From a virus: DNA of 39,654 nt. The stretch lies in the IMG/VR virus record IMGVR_UViG_3300042406_000186, positions 1-39,654 of that record. One strand, written 5' to 3'. Under the pieces are notes generated by a model that ran no database searches, had not been told where the DNA came from, and was given only the letters and a program-made list of their open reading frames with translations. The number at the start of each line of letters is the position of its first letter. Positions within the stretch are counted from its first letter, which is position 1. The position numbers and the translations under genes were made by a program. Below are positions 29,924-38,132 of this stretch, piece after piece.

Positions 29924-30358
29924 ATGAAACAGAACGAAGAACTGACGCTCACAAGCCAACAGCAAGAGTACCTTGATTGGCTTCTCACAGCCCCTAGCGA
30001 GCGTGTACCGCCTTCCAAGAAGCAGATGGCTGTGCACGTAGGCGTCGATGTCAAGACACTCCGCCGATGGGAAAAGAAAGAAGTGTTCCTCAGTCAGTGG
30101 AAAGAGGCGGTTGACGAAGTTCAGGGGTCGCCTGAGCGTACTCAGCGACTCCTAGACACTTTGTATGCCAAGGCTCTTGATGGCGATACCAAATCTGCAC
30201 AGTTGTACTTGCAGGCAACTAACCGTATGGCTCCGCCTACGGTAACGGTTCAGTCTAATAAGAAAGCAGCAGAACTTTCTGATGCTGAGTTGGATTCTTT
30301 AATCGCTGCGGTAGCGGAGCGAGAGAAGGCTCAACGTACACACTTGAAGGCATTGTGA
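29924..30358 (+). CDS. Terminase small subunit (144 aa)
   Basis: A helix-turn-helix at about residues 29-51 (PPSKKQMAVHVGVDVKTLRR) would bind the packaging site. A helical oligomerisation region follows (ERTQRLLDTLYAKALDGDTK then SAQLYLQATNRMAPP) and a charged tail. Length and layout fit small terminase subunits. It is the first gene of the plus arm, about 4 kb ahead of the large subunit gene, with fibre and holin-like genes between, a separation seen in some phages. Packaging start sites are often near this gene. Confidence 0.78.
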   Translation: MKQNEELTLTSQQQEYLDWLLTAPSERVPPSKKQMAVHVGVDVKTLRRWEKKEVFLSQWKEAVDEVQGSPERTQRLLDTLYAKALDGDTKSAQLYLQATNRMAPPTVTVQSNKKAAELSDAELDSLIAAVAEREKAQRTHLKAL

Positions 30359-30360
30359 AC

Positions 30361-30495
30361 ATGGTTGAATGTCCTGAGTGTGGCGAGGAGTATCCACCTG
30401 TGGCAACACATTGGATTTGTCCAGCGTGCGGGATTGATGACAGGGCACAGCCGAAGATGGCGGTGTTTGAATTGAGGGATTATGGCGACAACTAA
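30361..30495 (+). CDS. Small zinc-ribbon protein (44 aa)
   Basis: ATG 30361, stop TAA 30493-30495. Four cysteines in two knuckles (VECPECGEEY and WICPACGIDD, C4/C7 and C20/C23) form a typical zinc ribbon, with a short tail. GAAGG lies upstream. It overlaps the next gene by 14 nt and follows the terminase gene after 2 nt. Probably a nucleic-acid- or protein-binding adaptor; its function is unknown. Confidence 0.68.
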   Translation: MVECPECGEEYPPVATHWICPACGIDDRAQPKMAVFELRDYGDN

Positions 30496-30793
30496 CGATG
30501 CGATGTTTACGGCCCTTTCGGGCTCGTATCCATCTGCCGGTCAGACCCTTGGTGACTTGTTGTATGCGTTTTGGTCTGAGAAGGGTTTGCAGTATCGTGG
30601 CACTTTGGAGTATGACTGGTATGTAAGTCAGGGTGCTACTGGCACAACTCTTGGTGACTTGGCTAACGATTACTTTGCAAACCTGTACGACCTTGTAACC
30701 TTCGATATATCTGACCCAGATGAGTGGTTAGAACTACAAGTATTTGACCGTTACGATACGGTTGAACAGCAAATATTCACTTTACTTTGGTAA
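30482..30793 (+). CDS. Unknown acidic protein (103 aa), structural region
   Basis: Acidic and Tyr/Trp-rich, with repeats of Thr-Leu-Gly-Asp-Leu (GQTLGDLLYAFWSEKG, TTLGDLANDYFANLYD), suggesting two related helical segments. No membrane segment or motif. It lies among plus-arm virion genes ahead of a beta-rich protein and the Gly-rich fibre, so a minor virion or fibre-accessory role is plausible. GAGGGATT lies upstream, inside the zinc-ribbon gene. Confidence 0.6.
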   Translation: MATTNDAMFTALSGSYPSAGQTLGDLLYAFWSEKGLQYRGTLEYDWYVSQGATGTTLGDLANDYFANLYDLVTFDISDPDEWLELQVFDRYDTVEQQIFTLLW

Positions 30794-30795
30794 TG

Positions 30796-30816
30796 TAACG
30801 ATTTAGGAGAACATAT
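30796..30816 (+). promoter_or_regulatory. TAACGATTTAGGAGA element before 30817
   Basis: TAAC at 30796, 21 nt before ATG 30817. Unlike most copies it includes a Shine-Dalgarno sequence (AGGAGA at 30805-30810). Confidence 0.4.
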
Positions 30817-31188
30817 ATGGCAACTTTCACAAAACTCGCACTTCAACCAGCAGGCACAACGGGAACAGGTCTTGGCATTCTTGTCGCTGCTACCTCAACT
30901 GCTGGCACAGCGATTCACACGGCTTCAGCAACGGCTACCACGATTGATGAAATCTGGTTGTATGCAGTTAACACCCACACATCAGATATTAAGTTGACGA
31001 TTGAGTGGGGCGAAGCAACTGAACCAAACGGAAATATCGAATATACGGTTAAGGCTGAAAACGGTCTGTACCTAATTGTTCCGGGTCTTTTGCTGCAGGG
31101 CAACGCAACAGCAAAGGTTGTTCGTGCTTTTGCCGCAACAGCAAACGAAATTGTAATTCACGGGTACGTTAACCGCATCACAGCGTAA
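30817..31188 (+). CDS. Beta-rich protein (123 aa), probable virion or fibre component
   Basis: Alternating Ala/Thr/Val sequence with strands such as LTIEWGEATEPNGNIEYTVK and AKVVRAFAATANEIVIHGYV, and no cysteine or catalytic motif. This is typical of beta-sandwich virion proteins (decoration, fibre base). It has an AGGAGA ribosome site. It sits directly before the Gly-rich fibre gene (11-nt gap). Confidence 0.6.
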   Translation: MATFTKLALQPAGTTGTGLGILVAATSTAGTAIHTASATATTIDEIWLYAVNTHTSDIKLTIEWGEATEPNGNIEYTVKAENGLYLIVPGLLLQGNATAKVVRAFAATANEIVIHGYVNRITA

Positions 31189-31199
31189 GGTCATCTCAG

Positions 31200-32123
31200 A
31201 TGCCTTCCTTCATTAGAAACACATCAGGTGGTAAAGCCATCAGCGGTGGAGCGTTGGCTCCACGCTCACGCCGTGGTAATAACACTGACCAAGTAGCGTC
31301 TTACTGGTCTGGTGGTGTATCTGCTGTATCAGAAATTGAATACTTGGTCATTGCGGGTGGCGGTGGCGGTGGAACATTTACTGGTGGTGGCGGTGGCGGT
31401 GCTGGTGGTTATCGCACATCTGTAGTTGGTGCAACCTCTGGTGCAAACAGTTCTGCCGAGTCTAAATTGGCTGTTTCTGCTGGAGTTGCATATACGGTCA
31501 CTGTTGGCGGTGGAGGCGGTGCAGTAACTAACGGCTCTGATTCTGTATTGAGCACGATTACTTCTGTTGGTGGTGGTGCTGGAGGAAACTACAATAACCC
31601 TCGCAACGGTCAAAGCGGTGGTTCAGGTGGCGGTGGTTGCGGTGGAACATCTAGCGGTACTTCAGGTGGTTCAGGAACCGCAAACCAAGGAACATCAGGT
31701 GGTACAAACTGGACTGCATCACAATATGGTGCAGGCGGTGGCGGTGGAGCAAGTGGTGGTGGTGGACAAGGTTCTGCGTCTGTTGGTGGTGCTGGTGGTG
31801 CTGGTCTATCTAACTCAATTACTGGTACTGCTGTAACCCGTGGTGGCGGAGGTGGTGGTGGTGGAGACTTTATTACTGGTGGTAGCGGTGGTTCAGGCGG
31901 CGGTGGAAGCAGTAGTGGTGGAAGCGGTTCAGCAAACACTGGTGGCGGTGCAGGTGGAGCAACCTACGGTGGTGGTGGTGGAACAGGTGGTTCAGGAGTT
32001 GTTATTATTCGTTATGCAGATTCTTTTCCTGCTGCATCTGCAACTACTGGTTCACCAACAATTACGACAACTGGTGGATTCCGTATCTATCAATTTACTG
32101 GTTCAGGAACGATAACTTTCTAA
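31200..32123 (+). CDS. Gly-rich tail fibre / receptor-binding protein (307 aa)
   Basis: A short polar start (PSFIRNTSGGKAISGGALAP) is followed by EIEYLVIAGGGGGGTFTGGG and long glycine runs separated by Ser/Ala/Asn to about residue 268, ending in GVVIIRYADSF and RIYQFTGSGTITF. Such glycine-rich domains form polyglycine-II bundles in phage adhesins (as in some fibre-tip proteins), which present variable loops to the receptor. The start and end motifs match the common 'glycine-rich domain' proteins of phages. Length variation in the glycine runs could change receptor choice. It overlaps the next gene by 1 nt. Confidence 0.78.
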   Translation: MPSFIRNTSGGKAISGGALAPRSRRGNNTDQVASYWSGGVSAVSEIEYLVIAGGGGGGTFTGGGGGGAGGYRTSVVGATSGANSSAESKLAVSAGVAYTVTVGGGGGAVTNGSDSVLSTITSVGGGAGGNYNNPRNGQSGGSGGGGCGGTSSGTSGGSGTANQGTSGGTNWTASQYGAGGGGGASGGGGQGSASVGGAGGAGLSNSITGTAVTRGGGGGGGGDFITGGSGGSGGGGSSSGGSGSANTGGGAGGATYGGGGGTGGSGVVIIRYADSFPAASATTGSPTITTTGGFRIYQFTGSGTITF

Positions 32124-32476
32124 TGGCACATTTTGCACGCATAGAAAACAACATTGTTGTTAATGTCATTGTTATTCATAACAATGAACTTATAGTTAAT
32201 GGTGTTGAAAACGAAACAAAAGGTAAAGAGTTCTGTCACAACCTATTTGGTGGTGAGTGGATTCAAACTTCTTACAATGGCAATATTCGCAAACAGTACG
32301 CTGGTATTGGATATACATATAATTCAGAAGCAGATGTGTTTGTTCAACCACAACCTTTTCCGTCTTGGTCATTAGATAGTAACCATGATTGGCAGCCACC
32401 TACTCCAAAACCAGATGGTGCTTTTTACTGGGATGAAAGTTCATTGTCATGGCTTCCAATTCCAGACGCTGGATAA
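32123..32476 (+). CDS. Fibre-associated protein of aquatic phages (117 aa)
   Basis: The pattern AHFARIENNIVVNVIVIHNN, FCHNLFGGEWIQTSYNGNIR, YAGIGYTYNSEADVFVQPQP and SWSLDSNHDWQPPTPKPDGA closely resembles a small protein I have seen repeatedly in marine and freshwater phages beside fibre genes. The function is not known to me; a fibre tip cap or chaperone is likely from position. ATG 32123 overlaps the stop of the Gly-rich fibre gene (TAATGG). Its 3' end overlaps the next gene by 28 nt. Confidence 0.7.
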   Translation: MAHFARIENNIVVNVIVIHNNELIVNGVENETKGKEFCHNLFGGEWIQTSYNGNIRKQYAGIGYTYNSEADVFVQPQPFPSWSLDSNHDWQPPTPKPDGAFYWDESSLSWLPIPDAG

Positions 32477-33804
32477 TTTTTGTTCCAGTAGCCTTACTGG
32501 CATTATGGTCAACGGTTGCTAAAGCAGATGGCTTAGGCGACTGGACCGCTTCGCAGTCCTGTGCCACTGGTTCTGTGAACGTAGTTGAAAACTCGATTGT
32601 TATTACAGGTCCTGACGGTGGTGGGTGTCAGGGTGCCAACTGGGTTCAGGTTGAGACCACAATCCCGGAGGGTGTAAATAGTGTTTCGTTTACATGGTCG
32701 TATTGGACTGCTGATGGCTGGGTCTACGACCCGCCACAGTATGGTGTTAATGGCGCATACACATTGCTTACACGGTTGAACCAAGCCACAGGGTCTTTGA
32801 CGGTTGAAGTAACGGCTGGTGATATATTTACATTCAGACAGTATTCAATTGATTCGTGTTGTCAGCCGGGTCACTTAACGATAAGCGACCTTTCATTATG
32901 GGAATTTACAACAACATCCACACCACAGACGACGACGAGTATTACTACTGTTCTAGAAACGACTGTCCCTGTCACGGACACGACTTCTACGACGCTTCCA
33001 GAAACCTCAACATCAAGTACGAGTACAACGACGAGCACAACGTCTACTTCAACTACGACAACCACGACGACAAGTACGACGACTACAACATCGTCAACGA
33101 CAACTACTACAACAACAAGTTCAACTCTTCCAGCACCCGTTGAAATCTACGTTCCTGAAGAGCCTGAAGAAACAACGACAAGCACCACAGAGCCAGTAGA
33201 AGAGGAACCCATTCCAGAGGAGACGCTTCCAGAAGAAACAACCACGACAGTTGAAGAAGTGACCACAACAACTGAGGAAGTGACCACAACATCTGAAGCA
33301 CCTGAAGAAACTAGCACAACGGTAGAGCCAAATTTGGAGCCAAATTTAGAGCCATTGGCTGAAGAAGAAGTAGAGGCTTTGATTGCTGAAGCCACAACTG
33401 TGGAAGAACTTCAGGAAGCCTTAGAGGAGTTAACCCCTGAACAAGTTGAGCAGGTTGTTGACCAGATTCTGGAACAGGAAGAACCACCTACCCCTGAGCA
33501 GGCTGTCGCTCTGGCGACCAGCCCAGAGGTACTATCGGTTATCAGCCCACAGCAGGCGGTTGAAATCTTTGAGTCTTTGGATGTGGCAGAGATAAGCGAA
33601 GAAGAAAAGACTGCGGTCACAGAGGCTGTCCAGTCTGCACCCCTAGAGGTGCGACAAGCATTTGAAGAAACCATTGACATCTTCTCCGACGACTTTGGTG
33701 ACTACGTGCCTCTGGGGTCTTCTGTGCCAGTAGATACCCGTCGCACCCTTATTGCCGTAGCGGCTGGTGCTACAGCCATTGCTGTGTCTTCACGCAAACC
33801 GTAA
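32449..33804 (+). CDS. Secreted/anchored Thr-rich surface-type protein (451 aa)
   Basis: In order: a signal peptide (residues 1-26, WIIFVPVALLALWSTVAKA with a likely cut before DG), a Trp/Cys-containing beta domain (27-153), a nearly pure Thr/Ser tract (154-228), a Pro/Glu/Thr stretch (229-302, with EPNLEPNLEP), acidic helical repeats (303-415) and a hydrophobic C-terminus (433-447, TLIAVAAGATAIAVS). This is the layout of exported, wall-spanning and probably O-glycosylated actinobacterial proteins, not of a virion protein, so it may have come from a host and act on the infected cell's surface. It sits between fibre and holin-like genes. No enzyme motif seen. Confidence 0.72.
   Translation: MASNSRRWIIFVPVALLALWSTVAKADGLGDWTASQSCATGSVNVVENSIVITGPDGGGCQGANWVQVETTIPEGVNSVSFTWSYWTADGWVYDPPQYGVNGAYTLLTRLNQATGSLTVEVTAGDIFTFRQYSIDSCCQPGHLTISDLSLWEFTTTSTPQTTTSITTVLETTVPVTDTTSTTLPETSTSSTSTTTSTTSTSTTTTTTTSTTTTTSSTTTTTTTSSTLPAPVEIYVPEEPEETTTSTTEPVEEEPIPEETLPEETTTTVEEVTTTTEEVTTTSEAPEETSTTVEPNLEPNLEPLAEEEVEALIAEATTVEELQEALEELTPEQVEQVVDQILEQEEPPTPEQAVALATSPEVLSVISPQQAVEIFESLDVAEISEEEKTAVTEAVQSAPLEVRQAFEETIDIFSDDFGDYVPLGSSVPVDTRRTLIAVAAGATAIAVSSRKP
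32908..33132 (+). repeat. Low-complexity Thr/Ser codon tract
   Basis: About 75 codons, nearly all Thr or Ser, built from imperfect AC(A/G/T) and AGT triplets. The triplet repeats could expand or shrink in frame. Codons vary, so it is not a recent pure expansion. Confidence 0.8.
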
Positions 33805-33821
33805 CGAATTGGGCTATTAGC
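33802..33821 (+). promoter_or_regulatory. TAACGAATTGGGCTATTAG element before 33822
   Basis: TAA at 33802-33804 is the stop of the Thr-rich gene, and the element runs 20 nt to GTG 33822. No Shine-Dalgarno sequence. Close match to 29903 and 6693 (GGCT(T/A)T). Confidence 0.45.
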
Positions 33822-33989
33822 GTGAAGAAACTTCTATCTGAAATCCATGCTTTGACTTGGACACTTGCAGGTACCGGTATGGTGCTTATCACGTTGTCTG
33901 GTCAGACCAAGGTTTTGGGTTGGGGAATCACCGTAATAGCCGTGATAATCCATTTACTCGGCGTAATGTTCAAGGAGAACAATGAATAA
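33822..33989 (+). CDS. Small two-helix membrane protein, holin-like (55 aa)
   Basis: GTG 33822, stop TAA 33987-33989. Two hydrophobic segments (about 12-27, TWTLAGTGMVLITLSG; 31-50, VLGWGITVIAVIIHLLGVMF) with a short turn and a charged end KENNE fit a small two-helix holin, which would open the membrane for lysis. It overlaps the next gene by 8 nt and supplies its AAGGAG site. Holin function is inferred from topology and pairing. Confidence 0.6.
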   Translation: MKKLLSEIHALTWTLAGTGMVLITLSGQTKVLGWGITVIAVIIHLLGVMFKENNE

Positions 33990-34251
33990 GGCAAAAGATA
34001 TTGCAGGCAGAATTGTTGCACTTTTCCTCACCAACGCCCTCGGCGTGGTGACTGGTGCTGCGGTAATCGCTCCTGACTTGGAAGTATGGAAGTCAGCATT
34101 GATTGCTGGCGCAGTTTCCATCTTCAAGGTTGCAGAAGGTCTTGCCAAGGCAAGCATTGATGGTGTTCTCACCAAAGATGAAATTGATGCAGCATTTGGT
34201 GCAAGCCCTAAAAAGATTGCAGCAAAGAAGGCAGCCGTTAAGAAGGCATAA
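33982..34251 (+). CDS. Probable holin (89 aa)
   Basis: Hydrophobic segments at about 10-30 (RIVALFLTNALGVVTGAAVI) and 37-53 (KSALIAGAVSIFKVAEG), then an amphipathic region and a Lys/Ala tail (KKIAAKKAAVKKA). This resembles small holins of actinobacteriophages, with two helices and a basic C-terminus. AAGGAGAAC precedes ATG 33982. Together with the 55-aa protein it may form a holin/antiholin pair. The wall hydrolases are elsewhere (16298 and 22201). Its stop overlaps the terminase large subunit ATG. Confidence 0.65.
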   Translation: MNKAKDIAGRIVALFLTNALGVVTGAAVIAPDLEVWKSALIAGAVSIFKVAEGLAKASIDGVLTKDEIDAAFGASPKKIAAKKAAVKKA

Positions 34252-35837
34252 TGGAACTCACTGACCTTCTCAATGAGAAGGAGTGGAGGAAATGCAAAGG
34301 TAGTGAGGGTGCAACCACCGAGGAATTGGTGGCTGCATTTTCACACTTTTGTTCTACCCATTGGATGATTCGACACCCTGAGCGGGGTCGCATTAAGTTT
34401 GTGTTGCGTGAAGCGCAAGAAGAAACTGTAAGAGTCTGGATTGACTCTCGCTACAGCATTGTTCTAAAAGCACGACAGATTGGGTTCTCCACTCTGGCTG
34501 CTGCATTCACATTTTGGGAAACATTCTTTTGGCCTGACCGTTTTACGGTCATGCTTTCACGTACCGAGCGTGAAGCATCCAAGTTGTTACAGAAGACTAA
34601 ATATGGGTACAAGATGCTTCCTGCATGGATGCGTGTGCGTGGACCAGACCTACTTTCTGACAACCAGTTAAAGATGGTGTTTGCTAATGACTCTGCTATT
34701 GAGTCTTTACCATCTGGAAATGACCCTGCTCGTGGTGAGTCTGTGTACCGAGTAATCATTGACGAAATGGCGTTTTTGCCCAACGCTGAAGAAGCGTGGG
34801 CATCCATTGAACCAATTGCTGACGTTGGTGGTCGTGTTATCTGTTTGAGCACAGCCAACGGTGAGGGCAACATCTTCCACCAACTATGGGTTGGTTCGCA
34901 GACTGGTGTAAACCGATTTACTGGTGTGTTTTTTCCGTGGTCTGCTGGAGACCGTGACGAGGATTGGTATGAGGCTAAGAAGCGTGACCTTCCTGACTGG
35001 CAGTTGGCACAGGAATACCCGGACAATGCTGAGGAAGCCTTTATCCGTTCTGGTCGCCCAGTATTTGACCTTGAATCATTAAGGAAGATAGAAGCGGTTG
35101 ACCCAGACTGTGGCTATCTAAAAAATGAGTTAGGCAAGAATGTTTATACTTTCATCAAAGATGGTGGAGAGTTGTCAATCTGGGATTTTCCAACTCTTAA
35201 TGAAAACTATGTGATTGGGGCTGACGTTGCAGAAGGTCTTGGACATGGTGACTATTCATCTGCCCACATTATTTCTGCGGACACAGGTTTGGTTGTGGCT
35301 CATTGGCATGGGCATGTTGATGCCGACATCTTTGGCGAAGATGTTCTTAGGGCTTTGGGTTATTACTACAATCATGCTCTTATTGGGGTTGAGTCAAACA
35401 ACCACGGTTTGACGACAATCAAAGGGCTTCAGCGTGCTGGTTATCGCAACACTTATCGCCAGCGCAAGATGAATGCCCGTAATCCAGTGGCAAGTGAGAC
35501 TATGGGTTGGAGAACTACTTCGGTTTCTAAGCCTTTGGCAATTGACGAGTTGAATGCGTCAATCCGTGATGAGGCTATTTTGCTGTACGACTTCAAGACC
35601 ATTGCTGAACTCCGTTCATTTGTTCGTGAAGCCAATGGCAAGATGCATGGTTCCCCACATGACGACCGTGTTATGTCGTTAGCCATTGCAAACCAGATGC
35701 TGAAGTATGTTTGGTTGCCAGAATACCGATACGACCCAGCACCACCTAAAAACACTTTAGGATGGTGGGAACAACACATAATCAAAGAGAAACAGGAGAA
35801 AACTTTACCCATTGGTGCGTTTAATATCCGAGGGTAA
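34251..35837 (+). CDS. terL: Terminase large subunit (528 aa)
   Basis: ATPase: the Walker A-type KARQIGFST (residues 73-81), Walker B VYRVIIDEMAFL with D171/E172, and the coupling motif CLSTANGEGN (198-207). Nuclease: IGADVAEGLGHGDYS with D325, VESNNHG with E381, and HDDRVMSLAIA with D471/D472, the three acidic residues of the RNase H-like fold. It pumps DNA into the head and cuts it at start and end. Length is normal. ATG 34251 overlaps the holin stop (TAATGG). Confidence 0.93.
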   Translation: MELTDLLNEKEWRKCKGSEGATTEELVAAFSHFCSTHWMIRHPERGRIKFVLREAQEETVRVWIDSRYSIVLKARQIGFSTLAAAFTFWETFFWPDRFTVMLSRTEREASKLLQKTKYGYKMLPAWMRVRGPDLLSDNQLKMVFANDSAIESLPSGNDPARGESVYRVIIDEMAFLPNAEEAWASIEPIADVGGRVICLSTANGEGNIFHQLWVGSQTGVNRFTGVFFPWSAGDRDEDWYEAKKRDLPDWQLAQEYPDNAEEAFIRSGRPVFDLESLRKIEAVDPDCGYLKNELGKNVYTFIKDGGELSIWDFPTLNENYVIGADVAEGLGHGDYSSAHIISADTGLVVAHWHGHVDADIFGEDVLRALGYYYNHALIGVESNNHGLTTIKGLQRAGYRNTYRQRKMNARNPVASETMGWRTTSVSKPLAIDELNASIRDEAILLYDFKTIAELRSFVREANGKMHGSPHDDRVMSLAIANQMLKYVWLPEYRYDPAPPKNTLGWWEQHIIKEKQEKTLPIGAFNIRG

Positions 35838-35855
35838 CGATTAAAGCCTATAGTT
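35835..35855 (+). promoter_or_regulatory. TAACGATTAAAGCCTATAG element before 35856
   Basis: TAA at 35835-35837 is the terminase stop; the element runs 21 nt to ATG 35856. No Shine-Dalgarno sequence. It ends in CTATAG, which is reminiscent of T7-type phage promoters, but no such polymerase gene is present. Confidence 0.45.
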
Positions 35856-36083
35856 ATGAAAGAATTCCGCTGTTTAGAGTGTTTGACGACTTTTGAAGCA
35901 GATGAATTGCCCCGTCGTGGTTCAATTTGTTTCAAATGCCATATCAAGTCAGTCCGTCTTGGATTTACTTATGGGCAAGAAGACTTCCACGGCCCAACTG
36001 TGAAAGAACGTGCAGATGAGCAGGTTCGTGTAGCCAAAGAGGCTGGCATTAATGCCGAGCCAGTAGGCAGTCGTTGGGTTTGA
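35856..36083 (+). CDS. Zinc-ribbon protein between terminase and portal genes (75 aa)
   Basis: FRCLECLTTFEADELPRRGS followed by ICFKCH gives C6/C9 and C25/C28, a four-Cys zinc ribbon. The C-terminal half has RLGFTYGQEDFHGPTVKERA and ends EPVGSRWV, a pattern I remember from small proteins beside terminase genes in actinobacteriophages. A role in packaging or head assembly is inferred from position only. No ribosome site; the TAACGATT element lies before it. Confidence 0.72.
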   Translation: MKEFRCLECLTTFEADELPRRGSICFKCHIKSVRLGFTYGQEDFHGPTVKERADEQVRVAKEAGINAEPVGSRWV

Positions 36084-36084
36084 G

Positions 36085-36285
36085 ATGGAGGTGGTCTGGG
36101 TCCCGATTATTGTCGCAATCATCTCGGGACCGCTCGTTGTTGTACTACAAAAACTTAGGAAAGAAAATACCAGCCAGCACGCAGAAGGACAAATCCTTCT
36201 TCGAATGGTTGGGACAAAGGTTGACAAAATTGCTAGCAAACTTGATAACCATATTGGTTGGCACGAAGGACAAGAGGACAAATAA
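36085..36285 (+). CDS. Small membrane protein with helical tail (66 aa)
   Basis: Residues 1-20 (MEVVWVPIIVAIISGPLVVV) form a membrane helix; the rest (ENTSQHAEGQILLRMVGTKV then DKIASKLDNHIGWHEGQ) is a heptad-like helix. The same layout occurs in small phage proteins between terminase and portal genes as I recall. It could be a minor head or lysis-related protein. The last base of its stop is the first base of the portal ATG, and AGAGGAC near its end serves as the portal's ribosome site. Confidence 0.65.
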   Translation: MEVVWVPIIVAIISGPLVVVLQKLRKENTSQHAEGQILLRMVGTKVDKIASKLDNHIGWHEGQEDK

Positions 36286-38132
36286 TGGCTCGGAAATCTA
36301 ATTCGGAAATCATTACAAGTTATAGAAACAAGATTGAACAAACAAAGCGTTGGAGGCGTGAAGAACGCTGCGACGACCTTTGGGCACGAATGATTGACAT
36401 GTATCGTGGAAAGCATTTTAAGACCGAAACCCAAGAAGACCGTTTGCTTGTCAACATTGCTTTTGCAACTATCAACGTAATCTCACCTAGCGTTTCTGTT
36501 AACTATCCAAAGATTACTGTTAATGCTCGAAAGTATGAAGATGCTCCTCGTGCTGTTGTGACCGAAGCCGTAGTTAACTACTGGTGGAAACACTATGAGT
36601 GCCAGAAAGAATTTCGTACAGCAGTAAAAGACATGCTGATTATTGGTCATGGTTTCTTGAAAACTGGTTATCGCTTTGTAGAAAAGGATGGTTCGGATTA
36701 CGAAGCATCCGATGAACTTGCCTCAGCAGCACCAGAATCAATTACCGAGTCTGACTTCATCATTACTGAAGACCGACCATTCGTTGAGCGCATTTCACCA
36801 TTTGATGTTTTTGTTGACGCTGATGCAACATCCATGCAAGACATGCGATGGATTGCTCAGCGAGTCCGTCGCCCTTTGAAAGATGTAAAGAAAGACAAGC
36901 GTTACAACTCTGCTGCACGAAATGAAGCAGCACCTTCACATTATTCTAAGTGGGGAATTGACGATTGGCGTGGGTCAGTAAGACCACGCCGTAGCGAAAA
37001 CGAAGATGACGCTTATGTGGAAATCTGGGAATACTACGACATTGAAACAGGCAAGATGTCTGTGTTCTGTGACGGTGGTGACAAGTTCCTTGTCAACCCA
37101 ACAACAATCCCATTCTCGTTTGGACATCCATTCGTGATGTTGCGCAACTATGAAGTGCCAGAGCATTTCTACCCAATGGGTGAACTAGAAGCAATTGAAC
37201 CGTTGCAAATGGAACTCAACCAAACACGTACACAGATGATGAACCATCGCAAGCGTTTCTCACGCAAATGGTTGTACAAGGAATCAGCCTTTGACGCTGA
37301 TGGTCGTGCAGCGTTGGAATCAGATGAAGACAACGTAATGGTTCCAGTTATCTCTGAAGAACCACTTGGCGGTGTGATTACACCAATGCCAGCGGTAATC
37401 AGCCCACCAGAGTTCTACAACCAGTCGAATCTTATTTCTGGAGACATTGACCGTGTATCAGGTATTTCTGAATACCAGCGTGGTGGAATGCCAGAGATTC
37501 GCCGTACCGCAACTGAAGCAGCAATTTCACAAGATGCATCCAACGCCCGTTCTTCAGACAAGTTGGCAATCATTGAACGTGGTATTGGTGAATGCGCCCG
37601 TCGCTTGGTGATGCTTGCACAGCAGTACATGACAGCAGAAGGCGCTGTTCGTGTGGCTGGCAAAGATGCACAACCAATCTGGGTGAACTTTGACCGTGAC
37701 TACATTCAGGGCGACTTTGACTTTGAAGTAGAAGGTGGCTCAACTCAGCCAGTCAACGAATCATTCCGTCGTCAGATGGCTTTGCAAGTTGTTGATGCAA
37801 TGGCACCGTTTGCTTCGGCTGGAATCATTGACATGCCGAAGTTGGCAACTTATGTTCTCCAATACGGTTTTGGTATCAAGACTGCCGCTTCGTTTGTGAC
37901 CGCAGCACCTCCTCCAATGCCACCAGAGATGGCTGGAGCGCCTCAGGGCGCTCTGCCACCGGGTATGCCACCACAGGGACCTCCGCCAGAAGCAATGATG
38001 CAGGGAGCACCACCGCAAGGTGGAGCGCCAGCAGGATTACCACCAGAGTTGGCAGGATTGCCACCTGAGGTTCTCATGCAACTCATGCAACAAATGCAAC
38101 AAGGCGGGGGCATGCCTCCTCAGGGTATGTAA
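36285..38132 (+). CDS. Portal protein (615 aa)
   Basis: Starts at ATG 36285 (MARKSNSEIITSYRNKIEQT) with AGAGGAC upstream; a longer in-frame reading lies inside the previous gene and is unlikely. The core shows INVISPSVSVNYPKITVNAR, MLIIGHGFLKTGYRF, SPFDVFVDADATSMQDMRWI and a long helical stretch GELEAIEPLQMELNQTRTQM, the pattern of podovirus-type portals. The last 80 residues are Pro/Gly/Met-rich (PPPMPPEMAGAPQGALPPGM) and probably disordered. It forms the DNA channel at one head vertex and the docking point for terminase and adaptor. Confidence 0.85.
   Translation: MARKSNSEIITSYRNKIEQTKRWRREERCDDLWARMIDMYRGKHFKTETQEDRLLVNIAFATINVISPSVSVNYPKITVNARKYEDAPRAVVTEAVVNYWWKHYECQKEFRTAVKDMLIIGHGFLKTGYRFVEKDGSDYEASDELASAAPESITESDFIITEDRPFVERISPFDVFVDADATSMQDMRWIAQRVRRPLKDVKKDKRYNSAARNEAAPSHYSKWGIDDWRGSVRPRRSENEDDAYVEIWEYYDIETGKMSVFCDGGDKFLVNPTTIPFSFGHPFVMLRNYEVPEHFYPMGELEAIEPLQMELNQTRTQMMNHRKRFSRKWLYKESAFDADGRAALESDEDNVMVPVISEEPLGGVITPMPAVISPPEFYNQSNLISGDIDRVSGISEYQRGGMPEIRRTATEAAISQDASNARSSDKLAIIERGIGECARRLVMLAQQYMTAEGAVRVAGKDAQPIWVNFDRDYIQGDFDFEVEGGSTQPVNESFRRQMALQVVDAMAPFASAGIIDMPKLATYVLQYGFGIKTAASFVTAAPPPMPPEMAGAPQGALPPGMPPQGPPPEAMMQGAPPQGGAPAGLPPELAGLPPEVLMQLMQQMQQGGGMPPQGM

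Noticed and set aside
31330-32000. GGTGGT/GGCGGT repeat block as a CRISPR-like or tandem DNA repeat
   Set aside because: It is in-frame glycine codons of one fibre gene with irregular unit lengths; no spacer-repeat structure.
32871-33395. Val/Ser-rich minus-strand open frames opposite the Thr-rich gene
   Set aside because: They are reverse readings of ACN/GAN codon runs; no starts with ribosome sites.
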